A stretch of 42,500 nucleotides of DNA from Prorocentrum cordatum. Lineage: Eukaryota > Sar > Dinophyceae > Prorocentrales > Prorocentraceae. The stretch covers positions 1-42,500 of the forward strand of contig CAUYUJ010007189.1 in the NCBI GenBank assembly GCA_963575745.1. Reading direction: 5' to 3'. Position numbers and translations under genes: made by a program. Each line of letters starts with the position of its first letter. The first letter of the stretch is position 1. The notes under the pieces are model-generated. The model had not been told where the DNA came from. It searched no databases and saw only the letters and a list, made by a program, of their open reading frames with translations. Of the stretch, positions 1 through 10,407 are shown piece after piece.

Positions 1-295
1 CTTCAAGCAGGCACCGGGGGATTAAGTTTACAAACTAAAAGAGAACCCTGGGCCCACGCCCTTTCCGGGAAAAAAACGGAAACGGCGAAAAAACGGCACC
101 GGAATTGGAGCAGGAACCAGAACCGGCAAAAGAAGGCGAGGGAACCGGAAAAAAAACAGCACCGGAACCAGCAACAAAAACTGTCAAAAAAGTCCGTCAA
201 AAAAGAAGAAGCAAGCTGTCACAAAACTGTCCAAAAAGGCAGTCCAAAAAGTCGGTCACAAAAAGTAACGAAAATTGTCAAAGCAGAAGATAAGC
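1..295. repeat. Degenerate A-rich GGAACCGG / GTCAAAAAG repeats
   Basis: From about 60 onward, short motifs recur imperfectly: ACCGGAA with A runs, then GTCAAAAAAG and GTCCAAAAAG. It looks like a decayed tandem repeat. Open frames here are short and lysine- or proline-rich, which follows from the composition. No gene is recognised. Confidence 0.5.
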
Positions 296-959
296 AGCCC
301 CAAAAAACGGCCCTGTCGCTCCCATGGCCCACGAAGTGCTGGACAAGGAAAGCACTGCAGAGCTCCTCTGGCCACGGCGAGCCTCGCACCGAACACGTCC
401 CCCGACCTGCATCCAAAAGGACCGGCCCGAAGGCCAGAGCCCCTCCCGAGCCCGAAGCGGTCCTCAGTCGGGCGCCATGGCCCCACCGCTGACAAGCGAG
501 CAGCACGCGCCCAAACCCAGCAGTAAGAGCTCGACCCTAAGAAACCGTCCGCAAGAAACCCAACCCTGGAACCCTGGGCTGCCCATCGTGCTTCGGCGTG
601 GGGACATCACGCTCTCCGCTGCAAGCCACCGAAACCGAAGAGCCCCAGGGCACCCTGGAGGCAAGCAGGGCGCTTCTTGGCACGGGCCTCCACTGCAGGG
701 GGGAGGCATTGGGAAGGGCAAGGCGACGACGGCGCTACAGGTCTGGGTGCGAGTCGGCGGACCCCGAGGAGGGCTCCCGTTCGAGCGGGGATCCCCCGTC
801 TGGCAGCACGCCCACGGCCCCCCCCCCTCCCCCCCGCGGAAGATCCCACTCCGAGAAATCTGGGGTCGGCACACGCGTGGGTGCCAGCCCTCGGCTCATG
901 ACTCGCTGCCCCCCGATCTTCGAGGCCTCCCAGGTGGGGTCCGAGCAGATGCGGTCGGA
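296..959. other. GC-rich sequence with no recognised gene
   Basis: A 422-codon open frame on the plus strand (324-1592) crosses this stretch, but it is Arg/Pro/Gly-rich and continues through a CCCTCCCCT minisatellite and G/C homopolymer runs. Overlapping frames are also open, as expected of GC-rich DNA without stops. I recognise no domain and treat it as non-coding. Confidence 0.5.
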
Positions 960-1095
960 GGACTGCACCGCATCGCCGATGCATCGCCGATGCATCGGCG
1001 AATGCATCGGCGACGTGGGCGATGCATCGGCGACGTCGACGTGAAGCAAACCGGGCCCCACGTCGAGCCGCATCGGCGGTGCACCAGCGATTCGG
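960..1095. repeat. GATGCATCGGCG palindromic repeat cluster
   Basis: Five or so copies of (C)GATGCATCGGC(G) in both orientations lie between 970 and 1045, with weaker copies to 1095. Positions 984-1001 form a perfect 18-bp palindrome (TCGCCGATGCATCGGCGA). The spacing is irregular. It could extrude as small hairpins or be a cluster of symmetric protein-binding sites; the sequence does not decide. Confidence 0.8.
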
Positions 1096-1192
1096 CGCGG
1101 TCCTCCGACCCCGACCCCATCTGCTCCAGCACCGCCTGCAGGGGGCCCCACACGCGAACCCCACCCCCACCCTCCCCCTCGGAAATCGGGGA

Positions 1193-1249
1193 CTCCCTCC
1201 CCTCCCTCCCCTCCCTCCCCTCCCTCCCCTCCCTCCCCTCCCTCCCCTC
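1193..1249. repeat. (CCCTCCCCT)n 9-bp minisatellite
   Basis: About six uninterrupted 9-bp copies. The complementary strand is a run of GGG/GGGG blocks separated by single A, which fits a G-quadruplex-forming pattern. Confidence 0.95.
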
Positions 1250-1529
1250 AGGGTTCGCGCGTGGCCCTAAGTCTGGGAGGCCTGGGAGCCCCGGACTCCC
1301 CGCCCCAGGGCCTCCGCGAGCGCCCCCCCCCCCCCCCGAGGGGGTGGGCGGCCGGGCGGCGGCGAAGGGGAGCGGCGCACGCCCAGGGGCGGGGGGGGGG
1401 GCGGCCCCCAGGGGGGCCTCGGCCCTAGGCCCCCCGGGAGGCCCAGGGGGCAGTGGTGGCGAGGGCCCCGGCGGGCGAGGGGCGCCGCCGGGGGGGTCGG
1501 GATGCGGCAGGAGTGGGGGTGCCCAGGAG
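1250..1529. other. G/C homopolymer-rich stretch
   Basis: Contains a run of about 15 C near 1324 and several G runs, with no recognisable gene. Composition alone keeps frames open. Confidence 0.6.
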
Positions 1530-1680
1530 GGGGGTGCGAATCATGGACGGGGGCGGCATGTGCGCGCAGCGGGGTGGGGCCAGGGAACGTAATGATAAAG
1601 AAGGGGCGCCATGAGATCTGGGGAGATATCGTGGCCCCCGCCATGATATCCACCCCCCCCTAGTCATCACCCCCCTCTTT
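1530..1680 (+). repeat. Dispersed repeat copy (partner at 28430-28610)
   Basis: Shares an ordered series of matches with 28430-28610 in the same orientation, including CATGTGCGCG, the pattern GCGCCATGAGA...GGGGA, CGTGGCCCC and CCATGATATCCAC followed by a CCCCCC/CCTAGTC block. Divergence is moderate with indels. Function unknown. Confidence 0.7.
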
Positions 1681-1975
1681 TCCGCTCCCGAGGGGGGGGG
1701 GGCCGGGAGGGGGGGGGGCGCGCCGCACGGGAGGTCGCCCCTCGAGAGCGCGCGCGCGGCGCGAGGGGCGGGGCGGAGCTGGGGCGCGAGCGCGCGGTCG
1801 GGGGAGAGGAGGCAGCAGCACGCCGAGCGAGAGGGGGTGCAGAGGCGGAGGGGGGCTGGAGGGGAGGAGGGGGGGAGGAGCGAAGGGAGGAGGGGAGAGG
1901 GGGGGGGGGGGCGGAGTGGACGGAGCGGGGAGGGGGCCAGGAGAGGGCGAGAGGGAAGCGGAGAGAAGGGATGCT
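1681..1975. repeat. G-rich purine tract (GGGAGG-type)
   Basis: Irregular GGGGAGGA/GGAGG runs dominate 1828-1970, with a G run of 13 or more near 1900. No gene. Confidence 0.85.
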
Positions 1976-2260
1976 GGGTGCTGGAGTGGCCTGCCTCCAG
2001 AGGAGGCAGGCCCGAGAAGAAGAGGGTGAAACGCAGAGGTCAGCAGCCAGAGTTGGCCACGCTCCTGCCCAGATGTCAGGCCGCTCCAATTGTTTCGATG
2101 CGTGGGCCACGGAGGTCTGGACCACTTCCCCGGGGCCCGTTTTTCGTCCCGAGTAGGTTTCTGACGCTCCCGAGGCCCCGCGAGGGCCTCCGAAGACCGA
2201 AAGCTGCCCAAATCCCGCCGCGTCCAACATTTTTGGAGCGTCGGATCTCTGGGTGGGGGT
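1976..2260 (+). repeat. Dispersed repeat family A, plus-strand copy (about 2110-2260)
   Basis: Contains TCTGACGCTCCCGAGGCCC...GAGGGCCTCCGAAGACCGAAAGCTGCCC. This matches the core of copies at about 10760-10830, 27805-27850 and (minus strand) 13425-13470: TTGACGG-CCCCGGGGCC-GAGGGCCTCCG-AGGCCGA-AATTGCCC. The 1976-2110 part is unassigned. Confidence 0.55.
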
Positions 2261-2487
2261 GAGGAGGAACGGGGAAGAAAGGTCCTCCTGCTCCACCAAG
2301 AGCGCCGTCGGACCGGCCACCCCGAAGACACCCGCCTCCACGTCGAACATGGCATCGCTCTGGCACACCGTGCCTGTGTCTCCCCTATCACGGTCTGGCC
2401 CGCTACCCACTGCCCCCGTCGTCGTCCTCCTGCCGCACCACCACCGCCTCATGATCCCTCTTCTCCACTACACATGGCGACGACGAT
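2261..2487. other. Unassigned GC-rich sequence
   Basis: No recognisable gene. A short stretch around 2400-2450 is rich in CCGTCGTCGTCC-type trinucleotides. Confidence 0.4.
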
Positions 2488-2832
2488 GAGAGGGAGGAAG
2501 AGGAGGACGGCGCGAGGAGGGTGATGAGGATGGAGAGAAAGCAGAGAGGAGGGAGGAGGAGGAAGAACATGACGGAAAAAAAGAAGGAAATAAGAAAAAT
2601 AATAATAATGACAAGATAATGCACGAGGGCGGGAGGGAGGAAAAGGAAGAGCACAAGGAGGAAGGGGAGGACGACTGCGGATGCCTTCTCCCTCCCCCCC
2701 TCCTCCTCCTTCTCCTGCTCCTCCTACTCTTTCCTCGTTGTCCTCATCCTTGCCAACCTGCTCGTCCTCATCCTCGTCCTCATCACCCTCCTCATCCTCA
2801 TTATCCTCATCCTCCATCCCTCATCCTCATGA
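2488..2832. repeat. Purine tract followed by CTC/CAT pyrimidine tract
   Basis: 2488-2680 is GGA/GAA-rich. 2681-2832 is CCTCCT then TCCTCAT-rich. Purine next to pyrimidine on the same strand gives imperfect self-complementarity. All frames through it encode Glu/Arg or Leu/Ser/Pro runs and are not genes. Confidence 0.9.
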
Positions 2833-3578
2833 ATAACTCCTGCCTCGTCGCGCTTGTAGACGACTCAGCAGGGCAGTCTGGGACTTTCCGATGGTGATTT
2901 CCTCACTACAGATGGTCCCAAACCCATTCCATTCTCCGACAGTTACAACGGTGAAGGGCGTGTCGTTGTCAAGATGTGGCTCTCGCATCAGAGCCGCCCA
3001 ACTTCGTCTCAAACGTTGCCAGCAACCACAAGGATGGAGGGCGGTTCTGTTCCAAAATGAAGCTTTCGCTCGACCCCCAAGCCTACGACCCGACGTGCAG
3101 CAGTATGCAGCGGCCACACGAAGGCGGGCGGTCCATTCTCGAAGCGGGGCTCTCGATGGACACCCCCTTCAATAGGGGAACAAAAAGTGACATAAACATA
3201 AAAACTCGGAGGTCCGCGCGGATTTCTCGGATCCGCGCTGGACCACCCTTCCCTGGCGCGCGGAGCGCGCCAGGGGCGGCGCCGGAGGCGCCAAGAAGGT
3301 GCTGCCCGCAGCGCGAAGGAATGCCTGCAGGGGCTGACGGCGAGGGCAGGGCAGGGCAGGCGCTGCACTTCGCGCCGGTGCGCCGGTTCGCTTCTGGATG
3401 ATATCCATCTAGTTGTTGTTCCCGCTCGAGTGCGTTGTACCATAACCAGTACAAATGAAAGGCAGGGGGGATTGTCACATCACTTGCCCACGTCGCACCA
3501 TTTTCCAGATTTCAAAAAAATTGCCCCAGTGCGACCCTACCTAGAAGTTCGAGCCCCTAGGAAAGCAGCAGTAGTTGC
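2833..3578. repeat. Diverged copies of the ~82-bp repeat, plus unassigned sequence
   Basis: 2940-3165 carries recognisable but decayed units of the repeat seen at 29220-29815 (for example AAGATGTGGCTCTCGC and CAAAATGAAGCTTTCGC). A perfect 11-bp inverted repeat with a 3-nt loop lies at 3251-3275 (CCCTGGCGCGC/GCGCGCCAGGG). No gene recognised. Confidence 0.6.
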
Positions 3579-4034
3579 AATGCTATGCTATGTCATGCTA
3601 TGCCATGATATGCTGCGCTATGCTGTGCTGTGCTGTGCTATGCTATGCTATGCTATGCTATGCTATGCTATGCTATGCTATGCTATGTTATGCTATGCGA
3701 TGATATGATATGCTAAGCTATGCTATGTCATGCTGCGATGAGTTATGCTAAGTTATGCTATGCTATGCTGTGCTATGCTAAGCTGCGCTACGCTATGCTA
3801 TGCTATGCTGTGATATGCTATGCTATGCTGCGCTATGCTGTGCTATGCTATGCTTGGCTATGGTATGCTATGCTATGCTGCGCTGTGCTATGCTGTGTTG
3901 TGCTGCGCTGCGCTATGCTATGCTATGATGTGCTACGCTGCGCTGTACTATGCTATGCTGGGCTATGCTATGATATGATGTGCTGCGCTATGCGATGCTA
4001 CGTTATGATATGTTATGCTGTGCTCTGCTATGCT
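3579..4034. repeat. (ATGCT)n pentanucleotide array
   Basis: About 90 units of TATGC with scattered substitutions such as TGTGC, TGCGC and TAAGC; the central part (3645-3690) is nearly perfect. Because 15 bp equals three units, one frame reads a repeating Met-Leu-Cys-Tyr-Ala peptide. That is a consequence of the repeat, not evidence for a gene. Confidence 0.97.
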
Positions 4035-4157
4035 AAAGCTCAGCGAAGCTAAGATGAAGGTAAGCTAAGCTAAGCTAAACCTGAGCTAAGATGAAGCTAA
4101 GCTAAGCTAAGATGAAATAAGCTAAGCTAAGATGAGATAAGCAACGCTAAGCTAAGG
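4035..4157. repeat. (GCTAA)n pentanucleotide array
   Basis: Follows the ATGCT array directly. Units are GCTAA with interspersed GATGAA, differing from the previous unit by one base. It looks like a variant subdomain of the same satellite. Confidence 0.95.
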
Positions 4158-4504
4158 GGACGTAACTGGGGGAACCGCGGGGCGGATACTGGGGGAACCG
4201 CCCGGGGCGCTTTCCACTGCCCAGCCCCTTTCAGCCCAGAGAGTAAGAACCCTTCTAGGCAGAGCCTAGGTAGGGAAAAAGTAGATGCCACATCAATTCC
4301 AGAAACATGTCACTCTTGAGTAGAGGGGAGAACTGATGAAGAGGGCGCAGTAGTGCAGCATCTTTGATGTGTTCTGGGCCGAACATGGTCCTCACCCTCC
4401 CCCTTCGTCATCATCGATAAAATCCTGCCGTGAGATTCCCGAGGACCACTCTCTCGGGTAAAGTTTATAAGGAAAACCCCAGATTTGAAAAATGTGGCTT
4501 CAGT
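4158..4504. other. Unassigned sequence with a short direct repeat
   Basis: A 14-bp direct repeat ACTGGGGGAACCGC occurs at 4165-4178 and 4188-4201. Nothing else recognisable. Confidence 0.6.
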
Positions 4505-4790
4505 GCGGTTTTGCCTCTTCACCCTCCTTCTCCTCATCATCCCCCTCCTCATCATCACCATCACCATCATCATCAGCACCACCATCCTCATCCTGATGAT
4601 TATCCTTCCTGCTCCTCATCTTCTTCTGTTGCGAAGGATGGCCCACATTGGTCAACATCCTCCTCTCCCTCCTCATGTTCGTTCCCCCCTCCTTCTCAGT
4701 GTGTGTTTCCCCGTCCTCCTCCACTTCGTTTTCCTCATCCTGCGATTATTGTTGCCCCTCCTCCTCTTCTAGGGGGGGGTGCGCGTGCGC
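4505..4790. repeat. Irregular CTC/CAT pyrimidine-rich tract
   Basis: CTCCTTCTCCTCATCATC then CACCATCATCAT patterns, decaying rightward into T/C-rich sequence. Frames encode His/Ser/Leu runs only. Confidence 0.85.
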
Positions 4791-5015
4791 TCCTTGTGCG
4801 GAAGATTTGCAAACGTGTCCCCCTTTTTTTTGGAAAACGTACACTGGGATTCCGCATAGAAAAACGGAACCAGGAAACGATGAGGAAACAAACCGCAATA
4901 ATCTGCGGGCCGTCGACACTTTCTTAAGACAAGCCGGATAATAAGAAAAATAGCGAAGCACGAACGACTCCACCGTTCCTCTGCATACCCCTCTCTAACG
5001 GTTCCATCCTCATTC
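4791..5015. other. Unassigned sequence
   Basis: AT-richer than its surroundings. No gene or repeat recognised. Confidence 0.4.
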
Positions 5016-5393
5016 CCACTATCACCACGACCACCACCTCCACCACCACCACCACCCCACCGTTCACTCCCCCTCCCCGCCCCCTCCCTGCCATGCCCCG
5101 TGAAGAGGGGCAAGGAGAAGGTGGGAAGGGGGAAGAGGAGGAGGGGAGTATGAAGGTGCAGAAGAGAAGAAAGAAAGCGAGGAAGAGGAGGAAAGGGCGA
5201 AGCATGGCGGGGAGCACGGACAGGAGGAGGGAGGAAGAGGGGGAGGAAGAGGAGGGAGAGGAGTTAGAAGTGGGCCTCTGAGGAAGAGGAGGAAGAGGAG
5301 GAGTAAGGACATTTCCTCCTCTTCCTCCTTTTCCTCCTCCTCCTCTTCCTCCTCCTCCTCCTCCTCTTCCTCCTCCTCCTCCTCCTCCTCCTC
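5016..5393. repeat. CACCAC, purine GGA and pyrimidine CCT tracts with hairpin potential
   Basis: CAC repeats (5016-5060), a GGAAGA/GGAGGA purine block (5100-5303) and a CCTCCTCTTCCT block (5311-5393). The purine arm just left of 5304 is complementary to the start of the pyrimidine arm, so a long imperfect hairpin or cruciform centred near 5308 is possible. Confidence 0.9.
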
Positions 5394-5517
5394 GTGCAAG
5401 CGCCGACACGTTCTACCGAGCGGCCGCGCGCCGCCGACTCTGTACTCACTTAACGACACGGCGAATCAGTTGACGAACACTACGAGGCCCGCCAGGCGCC
5501 CTTGCGCTTCGGCCCAG

Positions 5518-7075
5518 CTAGGCCGCCTCGGCGGCCCGCAGCGCGGCCGCGCGTCCGGCTTGGTCCGCCCCCAGGGTCGTCCGCAATTGTCGCGCTGCGG
5601 CCCGGTGGAGAATCGCGCTAAGCTCCCAGCCCCACTGGGCCACCAGCTGGCCAGCCAGGGCCTCCGCTTCGACCTCGCCCCCATCTGCCAGCAGCGCCGC
5701 CTGGTCCCGAGCAAGTCTGCGCAGGTGCTGGACGGCCGCATGCATGCATGGCCATGCCTACCAGCGGTCTCCAACGCCAGGGGCACCATCCGCCAGGGCG
5801 CCGCCTCGGAAGCGGCTGACAAGGAGCCGTCCTGGCCGGCGGCGGCTCGCAGCGCGGCGAAGCCACCCAGTACGATTTTACCTAACAGTGCCATTGAAGA
5901 AGGCACCCGGGTGGCCAGGCCGCTGCACTTCGAGGTCCAAAATGACCTCCTCGCGCTCGGCAGCCACGCCGCCGCAGCAAGTGCCGCAAGCGGCAGCCAG
6001 CCGCGCCGGTCCCGCGCGCGTTGCATCCGGCGCGGCGCCATGCCCAGCGATCCCAAACTGGGACGCGGACCTGGCACACGGCGCGGTGGCCACATTCCGT
6101 GTGGATGTGCTGCCAAGCGCATTCCAGGTCCCTGCGGCCTCCGACGCGCGGGCAGCGCCAGGCGCGGCGGGCACTGCTGCAGAGCGCCTCGCCACAGCGC
6201 TGGCCGGCGCGCTCGCCCGCGCGGGCGCGGTTGCAGCAGGTGGCCCCTGGCGGCACGGCGTCCTGCCCCAGGAGGCAACGGACAGTGCCCCTGTAGCCTG
6301 CGTCTTCCAGCCGCTCGCGGGCCTGCCCGAGCGCAGCGGTCTGCCACCCGGAACCGTGCGGCCCCCCGCAGGATCGCAGGAGCGCTGGGCTCTCAGCAAG
6401 GAAGTTTTGTTGCCTATCCTTGCAGCGAGGGTTTTCTGGAGCTTTCGGGTAGGCGTCTCGGCCAACTCTGGCCAGGTGGGCAGCTCCGCCAGCTCCGCGC
6501 TGGGGCAAGCCGGCGGCGGCGCCAGTTGCGCCAGCCTGGCCAACGCGTCGCGGCAGGCGCCGGCGAGCGGGAGCCCGCAAGCGTCCAGGCTCCCCAGGCA
6601 GGCGAGGATAGCGCGCTCCCGGACGCCGCTCAGGTTCTGCGCCCAGGAAATGGCCAAGGCCGCCGGCGCCAGCTGCCGTTGGCTGCGCAGGCCGCGCCCG
6701 CCAGTTCGCAAGGGCAGCTGGCACTGCGCCCGCTGCGGCTCTGTCAGCGGGTCCAGCTCTGCGTGCTCCTCGTAGGCCGCCAGCAGGGCCTCGCCGTAGG
6801 CCGCGGCCGCGGCCTCCGGGGCCGCCGGTGGGCTCGTCCGGAGAAGGTGCGTGAGTTTCCTGGTCCCGCCGTGGCGCAGCAGAAGCCCATCTGTCTGCGC
6901 CGCCAGCAGGTGCAGGGAGGCCGCGGCTTGGACGGCCGCCAGCTTGGCGACGAGCTCCGCCGCTTGCCCCGCCGTTTCCGCGCAGCGCGCCTCCGCATAG
7001 TCCGCCGCTCCCAGGTCCACGCGGCACCCGTCGGTCTCGTTTGCCAGTCCCCTCGCGGGCAAGTGGGCCGCTCCA
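5518..7075 (-). pseudogene. Non-LTR retrotransposon remnant, C-terminal part with restriction-like-endonuclease-type domain
   Basis: Read right to left, the reading switches frame. The first frame starts near 7062 and gives the end of the RT/thumb region, including a LLRTSPPAAPEAA-type segment and LPLRTGGRGLRS followed by APAALAISWA (about 6717-6640). Near 6390 it moves to the frame with AESPALLRSCGGP (6397-6358) and a Cys motif RCGEAL...AWRCPRVGG (6200-6137). It returns to the first frame for EEVILDLEVQRPG (about 5960-5881, stop at 5878). It then moves to the third frame for APWRMVPLALETAGRHG (5801-5750) and back to AAVQHLRRLARDQAAL (5745 on), ending at TAG 5518-5520. The order RT tail, CxxxC/H motif, then an LDLEV...PLALE-G type domain fits R2/NeSL-like, RLE-bearing elements. 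I infer at least four frame shifts, and the catalytic RT palm is absent. The 5' end stops at the CTC tract (7077). It is non-functional. Subfamily not resolved; similarity judged by eye. Confidence 0.72.
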
Positions 7076-7076
7076 C

Positions 7077-7271
7077 ATCCTCCTCCTCCTCCTCCTCCTC
7101 CTCCTCCTCCTCCTCCTCCTCCTCCTCTTCCCCCTCCGCCTCCTCTTCCTCCTCCTCCTCCGCCTCCTCCTCCTCCTCGTCCTCCTCCTCTTACCTCCTC
7201 CTCCTCATCCTCCTCCTCCTCCTCCTCTTCCTCCTCCTCCTCCTCATCATCATCACCACCACCATCATCAA
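7077..7271. repeat. (CTC)n tract ending in CAT/CAC
   Basis: Nearly pure CTC/TCC with occasional CTT or CGC to 7240, then ATCATCATCACCACC to 7271. It abuts the 5'-truncated end of the retrotransposon remnant. Confidence 0.97.
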
Positions 7272-7550
7272 TAGGCTACCGTTCATGTCTGGTGTTCAAA
7301 CGAGAATGCCCGTGCCCTGGCGGCCACTGCGCGCACGCCGTGCGGCAACGAACGAGACATCATAAACAGTTGCAGCGGGATGGGAAACCCCGATGTCGGC
7401 GCGCTTATGGTGCGGCTGGATTTCGCTTCGCCCCGGGGCACCTTGGTCCCCAAGGTGCCAACCGCAAAAACCCGTTATACGTCGCGCGAGGACTCCCGGC
7501 AGAGCTCCCAGGGCAAGCCGAAGCAAGAACGCTAAGATAAAAGCGAAGCA
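7272..7550. other. Unassigned 280-bp stretch between microsatellites
   Basis: Non-repetitive, GC-moderate. Overlapping open frames of 75-82 codons on both strands show no recognisable domain. Confidence 0.4.
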
Positions 7551-7665
7551 TGATCATCAGCAGCAGCATCATCATATCCTCCTCTTCCTCCTCTCACTCT
7601 TCTCCTCCTCTCCTCCTCCTCCTCCCTCCCATCATCCTCATCATCAACTAATCATATCATCATCA

Positions 7666-7698
<33 letters not shown>

Positions 7699-8733
7699 GC
7701 TCATCAGCATCTCTTCATCAGCCGCAGCAGCAGCATCAGCATCATGATCCTCATCTTCCCCATCATCATCATCATCATGAACATCATCATCACATCATCA
7801 TCAGCAGCATGCATCATCATCCGCATCCCCATCCTCATCCTCATCCTCCTCCATCTCCTCATCCTCATCCTCATCCTCATCCTCATCATGCTCATCCTCA
7901 TCAGCAGCATCATCATCAGCAGCAGCATCATCAGCAGCAGCATCAGCATCAGCATCAGCATCCATCAGCATCATCATCCTCAGCATCCCCATCATCCCCA
8001 TCATTCTCATCATTATCATCATCATCATCACAATCATCATCAGCATCATCATCTTCCGCATCCTCATCCTCATTCTCATCCTCCTCCTTCTCCTCGTCCT
8101 CATCATGCTCGTCCTCATCATGCTCATCCTCATCAGCAACATCATCATCAGCAGCAGCATCATCAGCATCAGCATCAGCATCAGCATCATCATCAGCAAC
8201 AGCAGCAGCATCATCACCATATCATCAGCAGCAGCATAATCGACATCAGTTGCAGCATCACCATCCTCAGCAGCTGTTGAAACATTATCACCCTCATCAT
8301 CATCAGCATCATCACCACCAGCATTATCATCATCTGCATCATCAGCATCATCAGTTTCATCATCATCGACGTCAGCATCATCATCAGCATCATGAGCATC
8401 AGCATCAACATCATCTGCATCATCAGTATAAGCAGCATCATCACCACCGTCATCAACATCATCATCATCAGCAGCATCATCACCACCGTCATCAACAACA
8501 TCATCATCATCATCATCATGAGCATCATCATCAGCAGCATCATCATCATCTCCATCAGCATCATCAGCATCATCACCATCATCGCCATCATCATCATCAT
8601 CAGCAGCATCATCATCACTATCATCACTGTCACCATAATCATCAGCAGCATCAGCATCAGCATCATGAGCATCAGCATCAGCATCATCATCCTCATCATC
8701 ATCAGCAGCAGCATCATCATCACCCTCCTTCTG
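7551..8733. repeat. 1.2-kb CAT/CAG trinucleotide array
   Basis: Long array of CAT with interspersed CAG, CCT and CAC, in blocks with their own higher-order patterns (for example CTCATCCTCATC at 7828-7900 and CAGCATCAGCAT near 7935-7965). Every frame is open for hundreds of codons and encodes His/Gln, Ser or Ile/Met runs. These are repeat translations. Confidence 0.97.
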
Positions 8734-9070
8734 ACAGTACTCCTCATCATGGTTCGCCCTTTCCTACTCCTTCTTCTCATCCTCCTCCTCCGTCTCCTCC
8801 TCCTCATCATCTTCCTCCTCTTCCTACTCGCGCTCCCTCCTGCCTGCTGCTCCCCCATCCCCCCCGTCGTCCTCCTCCTCATCCTCATCCTCCTCATCCT
8901 CCTCCTCCTCCCCCTCCTCTCCCTCTCCCCTCCCTCCATGGAGCAAGGCAGGGAGGAGCAGGAGGAGGAGGAGGAGGAGGAGGAGGAGGATGCGGTGGAG
9001 GAGGTGCAGGAGGAGGGGGAGGAGGTGCAAGAGGAGGAGGAGGAGGAGGAGGAGGAGGAGGAGGAGGAGT
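8734..9070. repeat. CTC tract switching to GGA tract around CCATGG
   Basis: Pyrimidine CCTCCTCAT blocks run to 8937 and pure GGAGGA follows to 9069. The switch is centred on TCCATGGA (8935-8942), so the two sides are roughly complementary over tens of bases. Hairpin or cruciform formation is plausible. Confidence 0.93.
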
Positions 9071-9361
9071 GAAAGGCGGGGTGGGGGTCAAACCCTGCAC
9101 ACAAAGATTAGAGCGACACCTAAGGACGGCACTCTCTGTCAGAGACGTGGCCGAGGAAGCCGTGGTCGTGGTGGCGGTCTGGCTGGTCACGGTCGTACTG
9201 ACCTCGGCCCCGCAGAACCGCCGACCCACAGAGGGCGCGAGGCAGTCGGACAGCCTCCTCGCCCCCAGGGGCGACGGAGCGTGCCAGACCTCCCCCTCCA
9301 GGGGGCGAGGAAAGACGAGCGAAACCCATGGTGCGTGCCTGAGTTTGCCGTCGGGAGGGCG
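9071..9361 (+). repeat. GTGGTCG-type short repeat and unassigned flank
   Basis: 9145-9205 reads GTGGCCGAGG, CGTGGTCGTGGTGGCGGTCTGG and similar, a degenerate ~9-bp repeat whose plus frame is Val/Ala-rich. The same type of block recurs at 11405-11570, 13308-13370, 20660-20830 and 27530-27690. The rest is unassigned. Confidence 0.55.
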
Positions 9362-9432
9362 AGGGGGAGGAGGAGGAGGAGGAGGAGGAGGAGGAGGAGG
9401 AGGAGGAGGAGGAGAAGGAGGAGGAGGAGGGT
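9362..9432. repeat. (GGA)n tract
   Basis: Nearly perfect GGA with one GAA-type interruption. Confidence 0.97.
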
Positions 9433-9690
9433 GAGGGGGATAACGCAACAGGCCCCGCCTCATGTTTGCCTACCGTGCAAAAGGGCGAGATCAGAAAGGA
9501 GAAAGGCCCGGTTCCAAAGCGCCCCCCTGTGACTGCATTGGTATGCGCCCGCGTGCGAGCCTGGCGCCTGCAACTTCGGGCTTCTGAAACGCCGGCTGGG
9601 GTTCGGAAGTCGAATCCTGTGCGCAACCACATTGACCCCAACAGGTGTGTCCGATACCCCAACGGCGGCTGGAATCGCAAGGGCAGGATA
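9433..9690. other. Unassigned sequence
   Basis: No gene or repeat recognised. Confidence 0.4.
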
Positions 9691-9905
9691 ACGCAGCATC
9701 GAACCGCGAAGTCGAATCGGATCAGAACGTGCGTCGGATCGGGCCGCATCGGCACGGAGACGGAACCGAATCGGATCAGCTCGCCCAATCACACAACTAC
9801 GCTCTGTCAGCATTGGGCCGCATCGGATCGTCGGAATTTCGCAATCGAATCGGATCAGGCTGGCAGGAAACGACATCGGACCGGACCGATCGGATCGAGA
9901 TGGGC
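9691..9905. repeat. CGGATCGG / GAATCGGATCAG dispersed repeat, copy 1
   Basis: Dense GGATC motifs (AATCGGATCAG, GTCGGATCGGG, CCGATCGGATCG). The order of motifs 'GTGCGTCGGATC...GGCACGGA...GAATC...GATC...CATTGGGCCGCA' recurs at 24535-24680, so these are diverged copies of one repeat. Confidence 0.75.
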
Positions 9906-10407
9906 CCTGGAAGGCAGGGTTCGCAAGTGGTCGCAGAATTGGAGGAGGCCTCTTGCGCGAGTGTGTGCGCACTCGTTCGCATGTATCCTCTAGGAGCCTG
10001 AGGCTGCCGAGCTCCGAGCGCGGCTCCCCCCTTCGCCTTCTCACCGCTGCCGCTCTGCATAGCTTCCCATCTGCACAGGTGCGCAGTTATCGGCGCAATT
10101 CGAGTTGCGACAGCGGCAGCTCCAAATCGGTCCCCAAACTCCTCCTGGGGTCCAGACGCACCGGTTTTCCGAGCTGCGTCCAACCGTGGCGACGAGGGGC
10201 CCCCCCGAAGGCCAACGACCATCCAATTCGCCACCCCCTGATCACTCCATAATTTCCCATCTGTCCAGGCGCGCAGGTAGCTCTTCCGCGCTGGCCCCGC
10301 GTCGCCACTGACAACGCAGCGTGCGCAATTCGTGGGCGAGTGCGCCCGCGTGCATGCGCCTGCGCGGATGCTCGAGCACACGTTCGGTGCGCGCGGCGGC
10401 CCTGCGC
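9906..10407. other. Unassigned sequence with a duplicated segment
   Basis: The phrase TTCCCATCTG(C/T)(A/C)CAGG.GCGCAG occurs at about 10063-10086 and 10254-10278, suggesting an old duplication. The C-rich block near 10190-10210 may be a diverged piece of dispersed family A. No gene. Confidence 0.45.

Noticed and set aside
7809-9434. 541-codon plus-strand frame rich in His/Gln/Ser
   Set aside because: It is the CAT/CAG array read in one frame, continuing into CTC and GGA tracts; no non-repetitive domain.
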